Positions 38,810 to 47,934 are shown, counted from the stretch's first letter. The stretch: DNA of 64,000 bases from Luteimonas fraxinea (GCF_021233355.1 NZ_CP089507.1:3287001-3351000), one strand, 5' to 3'. The notes: generated by a model from the sequence alone, not told the origin. Program-made: numbers and translations.

Positions 38810-40183
38810 ATGTTCGAGTCCCTGACCCAGCGCCTGTCCGGCACCATGGAGCGCCTGCGCGGCCGCGGTCGTCTGACCGAAGAGAACATCCGCGAGGCCA
38901 CGCGCGAAGTGCGCATCGCGCTGCTGGAAGCCGACGTCGCGCTGCCGGTGGTGCAGGCGCTGATCGAGCGCATCAAGGTGCGAGCGGTCGGCCAGGAAGT
39001 GCTGAAGTCGCTGACCCCGGGCCAGGCGCTGATCAAGGTCGTCCGCGACGAGCTGACCGCGGTCATGGGTGCGCAGGCGACCGAGCTCAACCTCAACGTG
39101 CCAGCGCCGGCGGTGATCCTGATGGCCGGCCTGCAGGGCGCGGGCAAGACCACCACGGTCGGCAAGCTCGCCAAGCTGCTCAAGGAAAAGCGCAAGAAGA
39201 AGGTCATGGTGGTCTCGGCCGACGTGTACCGTCCGGCCGCGATCGAGCAGTTGAAGACGCTGGCCGAACAGGTCGACGTGCAGTTCTTCCCGTCCGAATC
39301 GTCGCAGCAGCCGGTCGACATCGTGCGCGCGGCGATCGCCGCGGCGAAGAAGTCCTTCATCGATGTGCTGCTGGTCGACACCGCCGGCCGCCTCGCGATC
39401 GACGAAGCGATGATGGACGAGATCAAGGCGCTGCACGCCGCGGTCAATCCGGTCGAGACGCTGTTCGTCGTCGACTCGATGACCGGCCAGGATGCCGCCA
39501 ATACCGCCAAGGCCTTCGGCGAAGCGCTGCCGCTGACCGGTGTGGTGCTGACCAAGACCGACGGCGATGCCCGCGGCGGCGCGGCGCTGTCCGTGCGTTA
39601 CATCACCGGCAAGCCGATCAAGTTCGTCGGTACCGGCGAGAAGGTCGACGGCCTCGATGTCTTCCATCCCGAGCGTGTCGCCAGCCGCATCCTCGACATG
39701 GGCGACGTGCTGTCGCTGGTCGAGCAGGTCGAAGGCCAGGTCGACAAGGACAAGGCGCAGAAGCTCGCCGAGAAGGTCGCCAAGGGCAAGAAGTTCGACC
39801 TCAACGACATGCGCGACCAGCTCGAGCAGATGCAGAACATGGGCGGCATCGGCAGCCTGATGGAGAAGCTGCCGGGTCTGGGCCAGGTGCCCGAGCATCT
39901 CAAGCAGCAGGTCAGCCAGGGCAAGGAAGTGCCGCGGATGATCGCGATCATCGGTTCGATGACGAAGAAGGAACGCCGCAATCCGAACCTGCTCAACGGC
40001 TCGCGCCGCGCGCGCATCGCCGCCGGTTCCGGCACCACGCCGTCCGACGTCAACAAGCTGATGAAGCAGTACATGCAGATGGAAAAGATGATGGGCAAGA
40101 TGGCCCGCGGCGGCATGAAGGGGATGATGCGCGGCCTGCAGGGGATGATGGGCGGCATGGGCGGCCGCATGCCGTTCCGTTGA
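38810..40183 (+). CDS. ffh: Signal recognition particle protein Ffh
   Basis: A 457-residue GTPase that, with 4.5S RNA, targets nascent membrane proteins to FtsY. N domain 1-90, G domain with P-loop GLQGAGKTTTVGKL (~107-120), DTAGR and TKTDGDARGG, and a methionine-rich M domain (from ~300) with the RNA-binding SMTKKERRNPNLLNGSRR region. The last ~50 residues are very Met/Gly rich (MMGKMARGGMKGMMRG), typical of Ffh. Normal length. Confidence 0.98.
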   Translation: MFESLTQRLSGTMERLRGRGRLTEENIREATREVRIALLEADVALPVVQALIERIKVRAVGQEVLKSLTPGQALIKVVRDELTAVMGAQATELNLNVPAPAVILMAGLQGAGKTTTVGKLAKLLKEKRKKKVMVVSADVYRPAAIEQLKTLAEQVDVQFFPSESSQQPVDIVRAAIAAAKKSFIDVLLVDTAGRLAIDEAMMDEIKALHAAVNPVETLFVVDSMTGQDAANTAKAFGEALPLTGVVLTKTDGDARGGAALSVRYITGKPIKFVGTGEKVDGLDVFHPERVASRILDMGDVLSLVEQVEGQVDKDKAQKLAEKVAKGKKFDLNDMRDQLEQMQNMGGIGSLMEKLPGLGQVPEHLKQQVSQGKEVPRMIAIIGSMTKKERRNPNLLNGSRRARIAAGSGTTPSDVNKLMKQYMQMEKMMGKMARGGMKGMMRGLQGMMGGMGGRMPFR

Positions 40184-40187
40184 TCGC

Positions 40188-41258
40188 ATGACATCCGCGG
40201 CCCGCCAGCGCAGTGACGCCTTCTGTTCGCGCTTCGGACTGCGCCTGCCGGTGTTGCTGTCACCGATGGCGGGTGCATGCCCCGTCGCGCTGTCGCGCGC
40301 GGTGATCGAGGCCGGCGGCATGGGCGCGATGGGCGCGGTGCTGTCGCAGCCCGACGACATCGGCACCTGGATGCACGGCCTGCGCGCCGCATGCGACGGG
40401 CCGGCGCAGATCAATCTGTGGATTCCCGATCCCGCGCCGGTGCGTGATGCCGCGGCAGAAGCGGCGACACGTGGGTTTCTCGCGCAGTGGGGCCCCGCCG
40501 TGCCGGTCGAGGCTGGCGATGCGACACCGGCCGATTTCGATGCGCAATGCGATGCGCTGCTGGCCGCGAAGCCCGCGGTAGCCTCGTCGATCATGGGCGT
40601 GTTTCCGGCGCCGTTCGTCGCGCGGCTGAAAGACGCCGGCATCGCCTGGTTCGCCTGCGCGACGACGCTGGACGAAGCACTCGCGGCCGAAGCCGCCGGG
40701 GCAGACGCGATCGTCGCGCAGGGTGTCGAAGCGGGCGGGCATCGCGGCGCTTTCGATGCGGCGAAGGCCGATACGCAACTCGTCGGCCTGTTCTCGCTGA
40801 TCCCGCGACTCGCCGATGCGCTGCGCGTGCCGGTGATCGCTGCGGGTGGCATCGCCGATGGTCGCGGCATCTCGGCGGCGCTGACGTTGGGCGCGAGCGC
40901 AGTGCAGATCGGCACCGCATTCCTGCGCACGCCGGAGGCCGGCATCGCACCGGCCTGGGCCGAGGAGCTGGCATCGTCGGAGCCCGAGCAGGCCTGGCCG
41001 ACACGCGCCTTCAGCGGCCGGCTCGGCCGCGCGCTGGCGACGGAGTACGTGCGCGCGGCCGCATCCGGAAACGCACCACTGCCGCAGCCCTATCCCGTGC
41101 AGCGCGCATTGACGGCGCCGATGCGCGCGGCCGCGGCGCGCGATAACCGGATCGATGCGATGCAGGCCTGGGCCGGCCAGTCGGCCGCGTCTGCGCAGGC
41201 GCGGCCTGCGGCCGAGCTTGTCGCCGATTGGTGGCGCACCGCCGACGCATTGCTGTGA
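40188..41258 (+). CDS. Nitronate monooxygenase family flavoprotein
   Basis: A 356-residue FMN-dependent TIM barrel of the 2-nitropropane dioxygenase family. FMN-binding segments: LSPMAGA at the N terminus, GVEAGGHRG with the catalytic His, IAAGGIADGRG and GASAVQIGTAFLRTPEAG. It should oxidise propionate-3-nitronate or other alkyl nitronates. It starts 4 bases after the ffh stop and overlaps the next gene by GTGA, so both are inserted in the ffh-rpsP interval seen in relatives. Confidence 0.9.
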   Translation: MTSAARQRSDAFCSRFGLRLPVLLSPMAGACPVALSRAVIEAGGMGAMGAVLSQPDDIGTWMHGLRAACDGPAQINLWIPDPAPVRDAAAEAATRGFLAQWGPAVPVEAGDATPADFDAQCDALLAAKPAVASSIMGVFPAPFVARLKDAGIAWFACATTLDEALAAEAAGADAIVAQGVEAGGHRGAFDAAKADTQLVGLFSLIPRLADALRVPVIAAGGIADGRGISAALTLGASAVQIGTAFLRTPEAGIAPAWAEELASSEPEQAWPTRAFSGRLGRALATEYVRAAASGNAPLPQPYPVQRALTAPMRAAAARDNRIDAMQAWAGQSAASAQARPAAELVADWWRTADALL

Positions 41259-42076
41259 AACGGATCGCATCGGCCACCAGCCTCTGGATCGATGGCCGGC
41301 CTGCCGATGCCGCCACGCTGACCGCGCTGCAGACCAACTACGGCCACCTGTCGACGATGCAGGTGCGCGGCGGGGCGGTGCAGGGATTCGGCCGTCATCT
41401 GACGCGCCTGCAATCGGCCAATGCCGAACTGTTCGGCAGTGCTTTATGCGCTGCGCGCATCCAGCACGAACTCGCATCGGCGCTTCACGCTGCCGCAGTC
41501 GACGACGCCACGCTCCGGGTCTCCGTCGGCGCGTTGGATGTTGCGGCGGTCGACCGGGGCGATGCCGTGGATGTGACGCTGCTCATTGCGCTGTCGCCGC
41601 CGCGCGCCGCGCCTGTGAATCCGCAACGTCTGCAGAGCTGCCGACACCAGCGTCCGCTGGCGCATTTGAAGCACCTTGCAACATTGCCGCTGCTGCATGC
41701 ACGACGTACTGCGCGCGCCGCAGGCTTCGACGATGCGCTGCTGGTCGATGACGTGGGCCGTGTGCTTGAAGGCGCGTTGTGGAACATCGGCCTCGTCGAT
41801 GCCGAGGGCGGCATCGTCTGGCCGCAAGGTGATGCCCTGCGGGGCGTTACCGAAGGCATATTGCGTGCAGGTCTGGACGCCGCGGATCTGGCCCAGCGCA
41901 TCGCACCGGTCCGGCTGGCGGACTGCATCAGCTTCCAGGCGGCATTCGCCTGCAACAGCAGCGGCCTGTGGCCGCTGGCGTCGATCGACGGGCGGGCATT
42001 CGCGGAAGATCCGGTCGTTCCGCAGGCGTTGCAGACCGTTCTGGCGGCCGTGCCGTGGGAAGCGCTGGAGGCCTGA
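41255..42076 (+). CDS. Aminotransferase class IV (4-amino-4-deoxychorismate lyase-like)
   Basis: 273 residues from a GTG overlapping the previous stop codon. The fold-type IV PLP enzyme features are the catalytic Lys in [16 protein letters not shown], the downstream [25 protein letters not shown] with the conserved Glu and Asn, and GVTEGILR for phosphate binding. Among class IV enzymes, length and absence of the branched-chain-transaminase motifs favour PabC, which makes p-aminobenzoate for folate, but a D-amino-acid transaminase cannot be excluded. No pabA or pabB is nearby. Confidence 0.75.
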   Translation: MKRIASATSLWIDGRPADAATLTALQTNYGHLSTMQVRGGAVQGFGRHLTRLQSANAELFGSALCAARIQHELASALHAAAVDDATLRVSVGALDVAAVDRGDAVDVTLLIALSPPRAAPVNPQRLQSCRHQRPLAHLKHLATLPLLHARRTARAAGFDDALLVDDVGRVLEGALWNIGLVDAEGGIVWPQGDALRGVTEGILRAGLDAADLAQRIAPVRLADCISFQAAFACNSSGLWPLASIDGRAFAEDPVVPQALQTVLAAVPWEALEA

Positions 42077-42087
42077 GCGGCCCCGGC

Positions 42088-42118
42088 TTGCCGAGCAGGC
42101 GGGGGTTTCCGCTATAAT
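42088..42118 (+). promoter_or_regulatory. Promoter of rpsP-rimM-trmD
   Basis: -10 TATAAT (42113-42118) in the string GCTATAATCGCCGGC shared with ffh, and a -35-like TTGCCG (42088-42093) at a 19-base spacing. It begins just after the class IV aminotransferase stop; the rpsP ATG is 53 bases downstream of the -10. Confidence 0.65.
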
Positions 42119-42170
42119 CGCCGGCTTACCTCGCCACTCTGGCGACTGGGCAACACAGGAAGCAAAGCAA

Positions 42171-42437
42171 ATGGTCAAGATTCGTCTGACGCGCGGTGGC
42201 GCCAAGAAGCGTCCGTTCTACCACATCATCGTGACCGACTCGCGCAGTGCGCGCGACGGCCGCAACATCGAGCGCGTGGGTTACTACAACCCGGTCGCCA
42301 CCGGTGGCGAGCAGCGTATCGTTCTCGATACCGCGCGCGTCGACCATTGGGTGTCCAAGGGTGCGCAGATGACCGACAAGGTCCGCGCGCTGTACAAGGA
42401 CGCCGGCAAGGTCGCTGCTGCGACCGCCGCTGCCTGA
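42171..42437 (+). CDS. rpsP: 30S ribosomal protein S16
   Basis: 88 residues beginning [19 protein letters not shown], the canonical S16 N terminus, followed by [14 protein letters not shown]. Normal length with a short Ala-rich tail. First gene of the conserved rpsP-rimM-trmD-rplS order. Confidence 0.98.
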   Translation: MVKIRLTRGGAKKRPFYHIIVTDSRSARDGRNIERVGYYNPVATGGEQRIVLDTARVDHWVSKGAQMTDKVRALYKDAGKVAAATAAA

Positions 42438-42443
42438 TTGACG

Positions 42444-42466
42444 GGCCGCGCCTTTCGGGCGCGGCC
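42444..42466 (+). other. Intercistronic hairpin between rpsP and rimM
   Basis: Perfect 9-bp stem GGCCGCGCC / GGCGCGGCC with loop TTTCG, 6 bases after the rpsP stop and 9 before the rimM start. It has no T tract, so it may stabilise rpsP mRNA or attenuate rimM translation by covering its ribosome site. Confidence 0.55.
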
Positions 42467-42475
42467 ATTGTCGAC

Positions 42476-43003
42476 ATGAACGACCCGACGCGCCAACCTC
42501 CCCGCCGGATGATCCAGGTGGGCAAGGTGCATGGCGCGTTCGGTGTGCGTGGCGAAGTGAAACTCGAATCCTTCACCGAGCCGCGCAGTGCGATCTTCCG
42601 TTATCAGCCCTGGGTGCTGCGCGATCCGCGCGGCATCGAGCGCGAGTGCGAAGGCGCGAAGGGTCGCGAGACGCCGAAGGGTGTCGTCGCGACGCTGCCC
42701 GGCGTCGAGGATCGTGACGGTGCCGAAGCGACACGTGGACTCGAAGTCTTCGTGCCGCGCGATGCGCTGCCGCCGCCCAAACCCGGCGAGTACTACTGGG
42801 TCGACCTTGAAGGCCTGCGCGTGCGCAACGTCGAAGGTGTCGATTTCGGTGTCGTTTCGCATCTGTTCTCGACCGGTGCCAATGACGTGCTGGTCGCGCA
42901 GGGCGATCGCGAGCGCATGGTTCCCTTCGTCGTGCCGGACTACATCGTGTCGATCGATTTCGACACGTCGCTGGTGACGGTGGACTGGGATCCCGATTTC
43001 TAG
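42476..43003 (+). CDS. rimM: 16S rRNA processing protein RimM
   Basis: 175 residues. N-terminal RimM domain ([23 protein letters not shown]) and C-terminal PRC barrel ([29 protein letters not shown]). It assists S19 incorporation and 30S maturation. No clear ribosome site precedes the ATG at 42476, which sits 9 bases after a stable hairpin. Confidence 0.96.
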   Translation: MNDPTRQPPRRMIQVGKVHGAFGVRGEVKLESFTEPRSAIFRYQPWVLRDPRGIERECEGAKGRETPKGVVATLPGVEDRDGAEATRGLEVFVPRDALPPPKPGEYYWVDLEGLRVRNVEGVDFGVVSHLFSTGANDVLVAQGDRERMVPFVVPDYIVSIDFDTSLVTVDWDPDF

Positions 43004-43105
43004 GACGGCGCGCCGCGCCTTCGAAACGGCCGCTGTGGCCGTCGATACACCGCTGCGTCTGCAGGCACCTGACGCGCTGCGCGATGCGACCGCAGGGGAC
43101 ATGCC

Positions 43106-43951
43106 ATGACGTCCGACATCATTCCGAATCCAGACGACACCGCGTCCGCAGATGCAGCGCGCGCGTCCGCCGATGCACGCGCCATCCGCATCGACGTCGT
43201 CAGTCTGTTTCCCGATTTCATCGACCAGGCCGCAGCCGTCGGTGTCGTCGGTCGTGCGCGCGAGCGCGGGCTGTTGACGATGCAGGGCTGGAATCCGCGC
43301 GATTACGCCGAAGGCAATTACCGCCGTGTCGACGATCGTCCCTTCGGCGGCGGCCCCGGCATGGTGATGCTGATCGAGCCTCTGCGCGCTGCACTCGCCG
43401 CCGCACGTGCGGCAGATCCGGCGCCGGTGCGCGTGATCTACATGAGTCCGCAGGGACGCCCGCTGACCCAGGCCAAGGTGCGCGAGCTCGCGGCTCTGCC
43501 GCGGTTGCTGCTGCTGTGTGGCCGCTACGAGGGCGTCGACGAACGCTTCCTGCAGGCCGAGATCGACGAGGAGCTGTCGATCGGCGACTACGTCCTGTCG
43601 GGTGGCGAACTGGCCGCGGCAGTGGTCGTGGACGCCGTCGCGCGGCTGCAGGACGGCGCGCTGGGCGACGCGGAGTCTGCGGTGCAGGACAGCTTCGAAG
43701 GCGATGGCCTGCTCGATTGCCCGCATTACACGCGGCCTGTCGAACACGACATGGGCCGGGTACCGGACGTGCTGCTGTCGGGCAACCATGCCGAGATTGC
43801 CAAGTGGCGGCGCCAGCAGTCGCTGGTGCGCACATTGGAGCGACGACCGGACCTGATCGACGAGACCGCGCTAGGCAAGGCCGATCGCCGGCTGCTGGCG
43901 GCCTGGCGGGCCGAACAGGGCGGAAATACGACCGGTGGGTCGGGCGGTTGA
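43106..43951 (+). CDS. trmD: tRNA (guanine-37-N1)-methyltransferase
   Basis: 281 residues. A SPOUT-class enzyme that methylates G37 using S-adenosylmethionine. The trefoil-knot motifs are [29 protein letters not shown] and [14 protein letters not shown] with the catalytic Asp in the C-terminal linker ([14 protein letters not shown]). The N terminus has about 26 extra residues ([11 protein letters not shown]...) before the usual start [12 protein letters not shown]; an internal start is possible. Confidence 0.97.
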   Translation: MTSDIIPNPDDTASADAARASADARAIRIDVVSLFPDFIDQAAAVGVVGRARERGLLTMQGWNPRDYAEGNYRRVDDRPFGGGPGMVMLIEPLRAALAAARAADPAPVRVIYMSPQGRPLTQAKVRELAALPRLLLLCGRYEGVDERFLQAEIDEELSIGDYVLSGGELAAAVVVDAVARLQDGALGDAESAVQDSFEGDGLLDCPHYTRPVEHDMGRVPDVLLSGNHAEIAKWRRQQSLVRTLERRPDLIDETALGKADRRLLAAWRAEQGGNTTGGSGG

Positions 43952-43993
43952 TCCGGTCCGGCCGGGTGCTGGCATTCGCCCCGGGACCCCGTC

Positions 43994-43999
43994 TATAAT
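43994..43999 (+). promoter_or_regulatory. -10 element (TATAAT) of rplS
   Basis: CGTCTATAATGCGCGG lies 99 bases before the rplS ATG. A weak -35 (CTGGCA, 43969-43974) is at 19-base spacing. It gives rplS its own promoter apart from rpsP-rimM-trmD. Confidence 0.65.
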
Positions 44000-44097
44000 G
44001 CGCGGCTAACCCGTTTCACCCCGAGCCCAAGAGCTCGCCGAGCCAGAGCGTGCGTCCACGTGCACCACGCCTATAACGACACCAACAGGCCAAGACC

Positions 44098-44541
44098 ATG
44101 ACCAACAAGCCCTCTTTGCACACCCTGCTGCAGAACTTCGAAAGTGCCCAGACCACCCGCGAACTCCCCGAGTTCGGCCCGGGCGACACCGTTGTCGTCA
44201 ACGTGAAGGTCAAGGAAGGCAACCGCGAGCGTCTGCAGGCCTATGAAGGTGTGGTCATCGGCAAGAAGAACGCCGGTCTGAACTCTGCGTTCACCGTTCG
44301 CAAGATCTCGCACGGCTTCGGCGTCGAGCGCGTGTTCCAGACCCACAGCTCGATCATCGATTCGCTGGAAGTGAAGCGCCGTGGCGCCGTCCGCGCCGGC
44401 AAGCTGTACTACCTGCGTGGCCTGGAAGGCAAGAAGGCGCGCATCAAGGAAGACCTGTCCGCTTCGGCGAAGGCGAAGAACGAAAAGGCGCGCGCCGACA
44501 AGGCCGCAGCTGCTGCTGCACCGGCTGCCGCTGCCGAGTAA
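44098..44541 (+). CDS. rplS: 50S ribosomal protein L19
   Basis: 147 residues. The L19 core ([53 protein letters not shown]) is followed by a ~30-residue Lys/Ala-rich tail ([19 protein letters not shown]) absent from the 115-residue E. coli protein. It forms part of the 30S-50S bridge. Confidence 0.97.
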   Translation: MTNKPSLHTLLQNFESAQTTRELPEFGPGDTVVVNVKVKEGNRERLQAYEGVVIGKKNAGLNSAFTVRKISHGFGVERVFQTHSSIIDSLEVKRRGAVRAGKLYYLRGLEGKKARIKEDLSASAKAKNEKARADKAAAAAAPAAAAE

Positions 44542-44562
44542 TCGGACGTTCCGAGTCGCCCG

Positions 44563-44590
44563 ACGGCCGCCGAAAGGCGGCCGTTTGCGT
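44563..44590 (+). terminator. Terminator of rplS
   Basis: ACGGCCGCC-GAAA-GGCGGCCGT (44563-44584) with GAAA tetraloop and a T-rich tail TTGCGTTT, 21 bases after the rplS stop. Confidence 0.85.
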
Positions 44591-44673
44591 TTGTGGGGGT
44601 TTTCAGCGTGCTGCCGTGGTCTTGCGCACGCGATTTGCTGCCACCCACTGCCGCAAACAATTCCGCCACCGCA

Positions 44674-44703
44674 CGAAAAAAGGCGCTGGATCAATCCAGC
44701 GCC
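44674..44703 (-). terminator. Terminator of the minus-strand PepSY gene
   Basis: On the minus strand GGCGCTGGA-TTGA-TCCAGCGCC is followed by TTTTTTCG, 30 bases after the PepSY-like stop codon. Confidence 0.9.
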
Positions 44704-44732
44704 CTTCGTACCGACAATCTGTTGTCGATCAA

Positions 44733-45065
44733 TCAGTCGTAATCAGCCTCGAGCATGCGACCGGTGCGCGCCGAGTATTCCAGCTCGACGATGCGGCCAT
44801 CGTTCTGGCGGATATCGATGTCGTACTCGCCATCGTCGTACGACACGTCGATGACGCGGCCCGGATGACGACGCTGTGCATCGGCGAGGATGCTGTCGAG
44901 CGAGGCGCTGTTGGCGCGGAAGCGCGGGTCGGCCTGGGCGGCGGCCGCGGCGTGCACGCGGTCGTCGTCGCCGCGGCGATCGTCGCGGTCCTGGGCGAAG
45001 GCGAGCGGTGCAGCGACGGCGAAAGCGGCGGCGGCGATCAGGCTGGCAAAGGCGGTACGGGTCAT
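44733..45065 (-). CDS. Secreted PepSY-like protein (110 aa)
   Basis: Small exported protein: signal peptide MTRTAFASL...PLAFAQ, a charged linker (DRDDRRGDDD), then one PepSY-like domain with RHPGRVIDVSYDDGEYDID and LEYSARTGRMLEADYD. PepSY domains are thought to modulate proteases or sensor kinases in the periplasm. It is divergent from a related PepSY-like gene, which precedes a two-component system. The shared pattern (PGRVI.V..D...Y.I.I...DGR.VEL.Y.ARTGR.L) shows the two are paralogues. Confidence 0.85.
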   Translation of the reverse strand: MTRTAFASLIAAAAFAVAAPLAFAQDRDDRRGDDDRVHAAAAAQADPRFRANSASLDSILADAQRRHPGRVIDVSYDDGEYDIDIRQNDGRIVELEYSARTGRMLEADYD

Positions 45066-45194
45066 GGCGATTCCTCGGTGTGGGATGGAGAGCACCGGTC
45101 TGCAACCGGTTGACGCCAGTCTCCCCATCGCGCTTAACGCGGTTCTGATCGAGCCGTTCACGGTTCTGTTAATCCGCGTCGCCACACTGGCGCC

Positions 45195-45515
45195 ATGCGT
45201 ACTCTCATTGCTCCGCTCGTCCTCGCTGCGGCCCTGTGTGCAGGGCCGCTCGCTGTTCCGTTGCACGCCGATGCGCAGGATCCACAAGGCAACGCCGATT
45301 ACGCGCGTGATGGCGTGCGCAGTGGCGAATTCGTGCGGCTCGAACGGCTGCTCGTCGATGCCGAACGCCGCTATCCAGGGCGCGTGATCGAGGTGGAACT
45401 CGACCAGGACGACGACGAGTACGAAATCGAAATCCTGATGCGCGACGGCCGCGTGGTGGAGCTGAAGTACGATGCGCGCTCCGGGCGCCTGCTCAAGGTC
45501 GAGATCGACGACTGA
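45195..45515 (+). CDS. Secreted PepSY-like protein (106 aa) of a two-component operon
   Basis: Signal peptide MRTLIAPLVLAAALCAG...ADAQ, then a PepSY-like domain with RYPGRVIEVELDQDDDEYE and LKYDARSGRLLKVEID. Its stop overlaps the response-regulator start as TGATG, so it is the first gene of the operon. Being periplasmic, it could sense a condition for, or feed back on, the histidine kinase encoded next. A paralogue is divergently encoded at 44733-45065. Confidence 0.88.
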   Translation: MRTLIAPLVLAAALCAGPLAVPLHADAQDPQGNADYARDGVRSGEFVRLERLLVDAERRYPGRVIEVELDQDDDEYEIEILMRDGRVVELKYDARSGRLLKVEIDD

Positions 45516-46177
45516 TGCGCATCCTGCTGGCCGAAGACGACGTCGAACTCGCGACGCGCGTTGCCGCTGCGCTCGGCGCCGCAGGCTTTGCGGTCGATCG
45601 TGCGGAGGACGGCGCGGATGCCGAGTTCCGCGGCCAGACCGAAGCCTATGACGCGGTCGTACTCGATCTCGGTCTGCCGAATCTCGATGGCGTCTCGGTG
45701 CTGCACCGCTGGCGCGAGGCCGGCCTGACCTTGCCGGTGCTGGTGCTCACCGCGCGCAGCCGCTGGCACGACAAGCTGGCCGGCTTCAACGCCGGTGCGG
45801 ACGATTACCTCACCAAGCCGTTCCAGATCGAGGAACTCGTGTTGCGGCTGCAGGCCTTGATCCGGCGCAGCGCCGGCCATGCGTCGCCGCGTCTGCGCTG
45901 CGGACCGCTGGAATTCGACGCGAATGCGGGCCGCTTCGCACTCGACGGCGATCCGCTCGCGTTGACCGCGCAGGAGCACCGCATCCTCGCGTATCTGATC
46001 CATCACGCCGGCCGCGTGGTCAGTCGCGGCGAGCTCGGCGAACACGTCTACGACAACGGCTTTGATCCCGATTCCAATGCTCTCGACGTGCTGATCGGGC
46101 GCATCCGCCGCAAGCTCGGCGTCGCGCTGCTGCACACGGTGCGCGGGCAGGGCTTCCGGCTGTCGGAGACGCCATGA
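45515..46177 (+). CDS. OmpR/PhoB family response regulator (PhoP/QseB-like)
   Basis: 220 residues. The receiver domain has the acidic pocket EDD (8-10), the phosphorylated Asp in VVLDLGLPNLDG (~51), Thr in VLTARSR and Lys in TKPFQ. The C-terminal winged helix is LTAQEHRILAYLIHH...SNALDVLIGRIRRKLG. It should bind DNA as a dimer. ATGA overlap with its kinase. The gene pair resembles PhoPQ/TctDE/ColRS systems; the signal is unknown. Confidence 0.94.
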   Translation: MRILLAEDDVELATRVAAALGAAGFAVDRAEDGADAEFRGQTEAYDAVVLDLGLPNLDGVSVLHRWREAGLTLPVLVLTARSRWHDKLAGFNAGADDYLTKPFQIEELVLRLQALIRRSAGHASPRLRCGPLEFDANAGRFALDGDPLALTAQEHRILAYLIHHAGRVVSRGELGEHVYDNGFDPDSNALDVLIGRIRRKLGVALLHTVRGQGFRLSETP

Positions 46178-47514
46178 ACGCGCGTCGCGCACTGTCGCTG
46201 CGCTGGCGCCTGTGGCTGGCCGGCGCGCTGGGCGTGGCGATCTCGGCGTTGATCGCCGGTGGTCTGCTCGGCGCGATGTTCGAACGCTCCGGGCAACGCG
46301 CGCTCGACAGCCGACTCGACGACGATTTCGCGACGCTTGCCGGCTTGCTCGAAGCGCGTGCGGATGGTGGCTGGCAATTGCGCAGGCCGCCGGCCGACGA
46401 ACGCTGGGCGCGGGTGTTTTCCGGCTGGTACTGGCGCATCGGCGAGGGCACGGACGCGGTGCGTTCGCGCTCGCTGTGGGACGACGAACTCGTCGCCGAC
46501 GATGTGCCCGGGACTACGGCCGTGTGGTCGACAGTCGAAGGCCCGCGCGGCCAGCAGCTGCGCATGCGCGCGCAGTTGTTGCGGCTGCCGGGTGTCGCCA
46601 ATCCCATTCCCGTGCATGTCGCTGGCGATCGCGGCGATGTCATCGCCGAGACGCGCGGGTTCCGGCAGGCGGCGATGCTGGCTTTCGCGGGTGCGGCGGC
46701 GGCGCTGCTGGCGCTGCTGGCCTGGCAGATCGAATGGGGCCTGCGTCCGTTGCGGCGCATGCGCGGCATCCTGCAACGTGTGCGCAATGGCGACGACGTA
46801 CGCTTCGGCGCCGAGCGCTGGCCCGCCGAAGCGGCGCCGCTGGCGGAACAGATCGACGATCTGCTCGACGAACACGCACGCCGCGTCGCACGCGCGCGGC
46901 ATGCTGCCGAGGATCTCGCGCATGCACTGAAGACGCCACTCGCCGTGCTCTCGGCCGAAGCGCAGCGCCCGGGCGACGACATCGCCGATGTGGTGTCGGC
47001 CCAGGTGCAGCGCATGCGCGGCGAGGTGGAACGCAGGCTCGCAGGCGGCTTCGCGGTCGATGCACGGCAGCGCACACCGGTCGCGCCGGTGGCCGAGGCG
47101 CTAGGCGGGCTGTTCGCGCAGACCGCGGGCGATCGCGTGACGCTGCACTGCGAGGTCGCCCCGGATCTGGTGTTCGCCGGCGCGCGCGAGGATCTGGAAG
47201 AGATGCTCGGCAACCTCGTCGACAACGCGGTGAAGTGGGCGCGCGCGCAGGTGCGCATCCACGCGAGCGTCGCCGACGGACGCGTGCGGATCGCGGTCGA
47301 CGACGACGGCCCCGGCATGCAGCCAGATGCACTGGAGCAGGCGTTGCAGCGCGGTGTGCGCCTCGACAGCCGGATGCCCGGGCATGGCCTGGGTCTGTCG
47401 ATCGTCGACGGCATCGCAGCCGGTTACGACGGCCGGCTGGTACTCGAGAACCTGCCGGGCGGATTCCGCGTGCTGCTTGATTTGCCGGCCGGCGCACCGA
47501 TATCGGGCGCATGA
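46174..47514 (+). CDS. Sensor histidine kinase (PhoQ-like)
   Basis: 446 residues. Two membrane helices (~15-37 and ~167-187) flank a periplasmic domain with many Asp/Glu/Trp. A HAMP-like linker (LRPLRRMRGILQRV) is followed by the H-box AEDLAHALKTPLAVL, with the PhoQ-type HALKTPL motif, then N box LVDNAVKWA, G1 DDDGPGM and G2 GHGLGLSIV. It phosphorylates the regulator overlapping it upstream. The stop overlaps hslR as ATGA. Confidence 0.94.
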   Translation: MNARRALSLRWRLWLAGALGVAISALIAGGLLGAMFERSGQRALDSRLDDDFATLAGLLEARADGGWQLRRPPADERWARVFSGWYWRIGEGTDAVRSRSLWDDELVADDVPGTTAVWSTVEGPRGQQLRMRAQLLRLPGVANPIPVHVAGDRGDVIAETRGFRQAAMLAFAGAAAALLALLAWQIEWGLRPLRRMRGILQRVRNGDDVRFGAERWPAEAAPLAEQIDDLLDEHARRVARARHAAEDLAHALKTPLAVLSAEAQRPGDDIADVVSAQVQRMRGEVERRLAGGFAVDARQRTPVAPVAEALGGLFAQTAGDRVTLHCEVAPDLVFAGAREDLEEMLGNLVDNAVKWARAQVRIHASVADGRVRIAVDDDGPGMQPDALEQALQRGVRLDSRMPGHGLGLSIVDGIAAGYDGRLVLENLPGGFRVLLDLPAGAPISGA

Positions 47515-47924
47515 GCGAAGCGCAGGTTCCAAATACAGCCGACACAGTCCGCCTCGACCTCTGGCTGTGGGCCGCGCGTTTCTTCAAGACGCGCGCGCTG
47601 GCCAAGCAGGCGATCGAGACCGGCAAGGTCGATGTCGGCGGTCAGCGTGCGAAGCCCGCGCGTGCGGTCCGCATCGGCGATGCGCTGCGCGTGGCGCGCG
47701 GCGAGGAAGTATTCGACATCGCGGTCGCCGGACTGTCGGACACGCGTGGGCCGGCGAGCGTCGCGCAGACGCTGTACAGCGAAACCGAAGCCTCGCGCGA
47801 AGCGCGCATGGCGCGGCTGGCGGAGGCGCGCGCTGCGCGTGCCGGCTACCAGGCGCCCGAGCACAAGCCCGACAAGCGCGCGCGGAAACTGATTCGCGCA
47901 CTCGGCGATATCGACGCGCTCTGA
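47511..47924 (+). CDS. hslR: Ribosome-associated heat-shock protein Hsp15 (S4 domain)
   Basis: 137 residues. The S4 RNA-binding domain is RLDLWLWAARFFKTRALAKQAIETGKVDVGG. Basic C terminus (HKPDKRARKLIRAL). Hsp15 recognises blocked 50S subunits carrying nascent chain and rescues them. It is coupled to the kinase gene by ATGA, and its 3' end converges on the SDR gene with a 10-base gap. Confidence 0.92.
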   Translation: MSEAQVPNTADTVRLDLWLWAARFFKTRALAKQAIETGKVDVGGQRAKPARAVRIGDALRVARGEEVFDIAVAGLSDTRGPASVAQTLYSETEASREARMARLAEARAARAGYQAPEHKPDKRARKLIRALGDIDAL

Positions 47925-47934
47925 GGCGCGTGTC

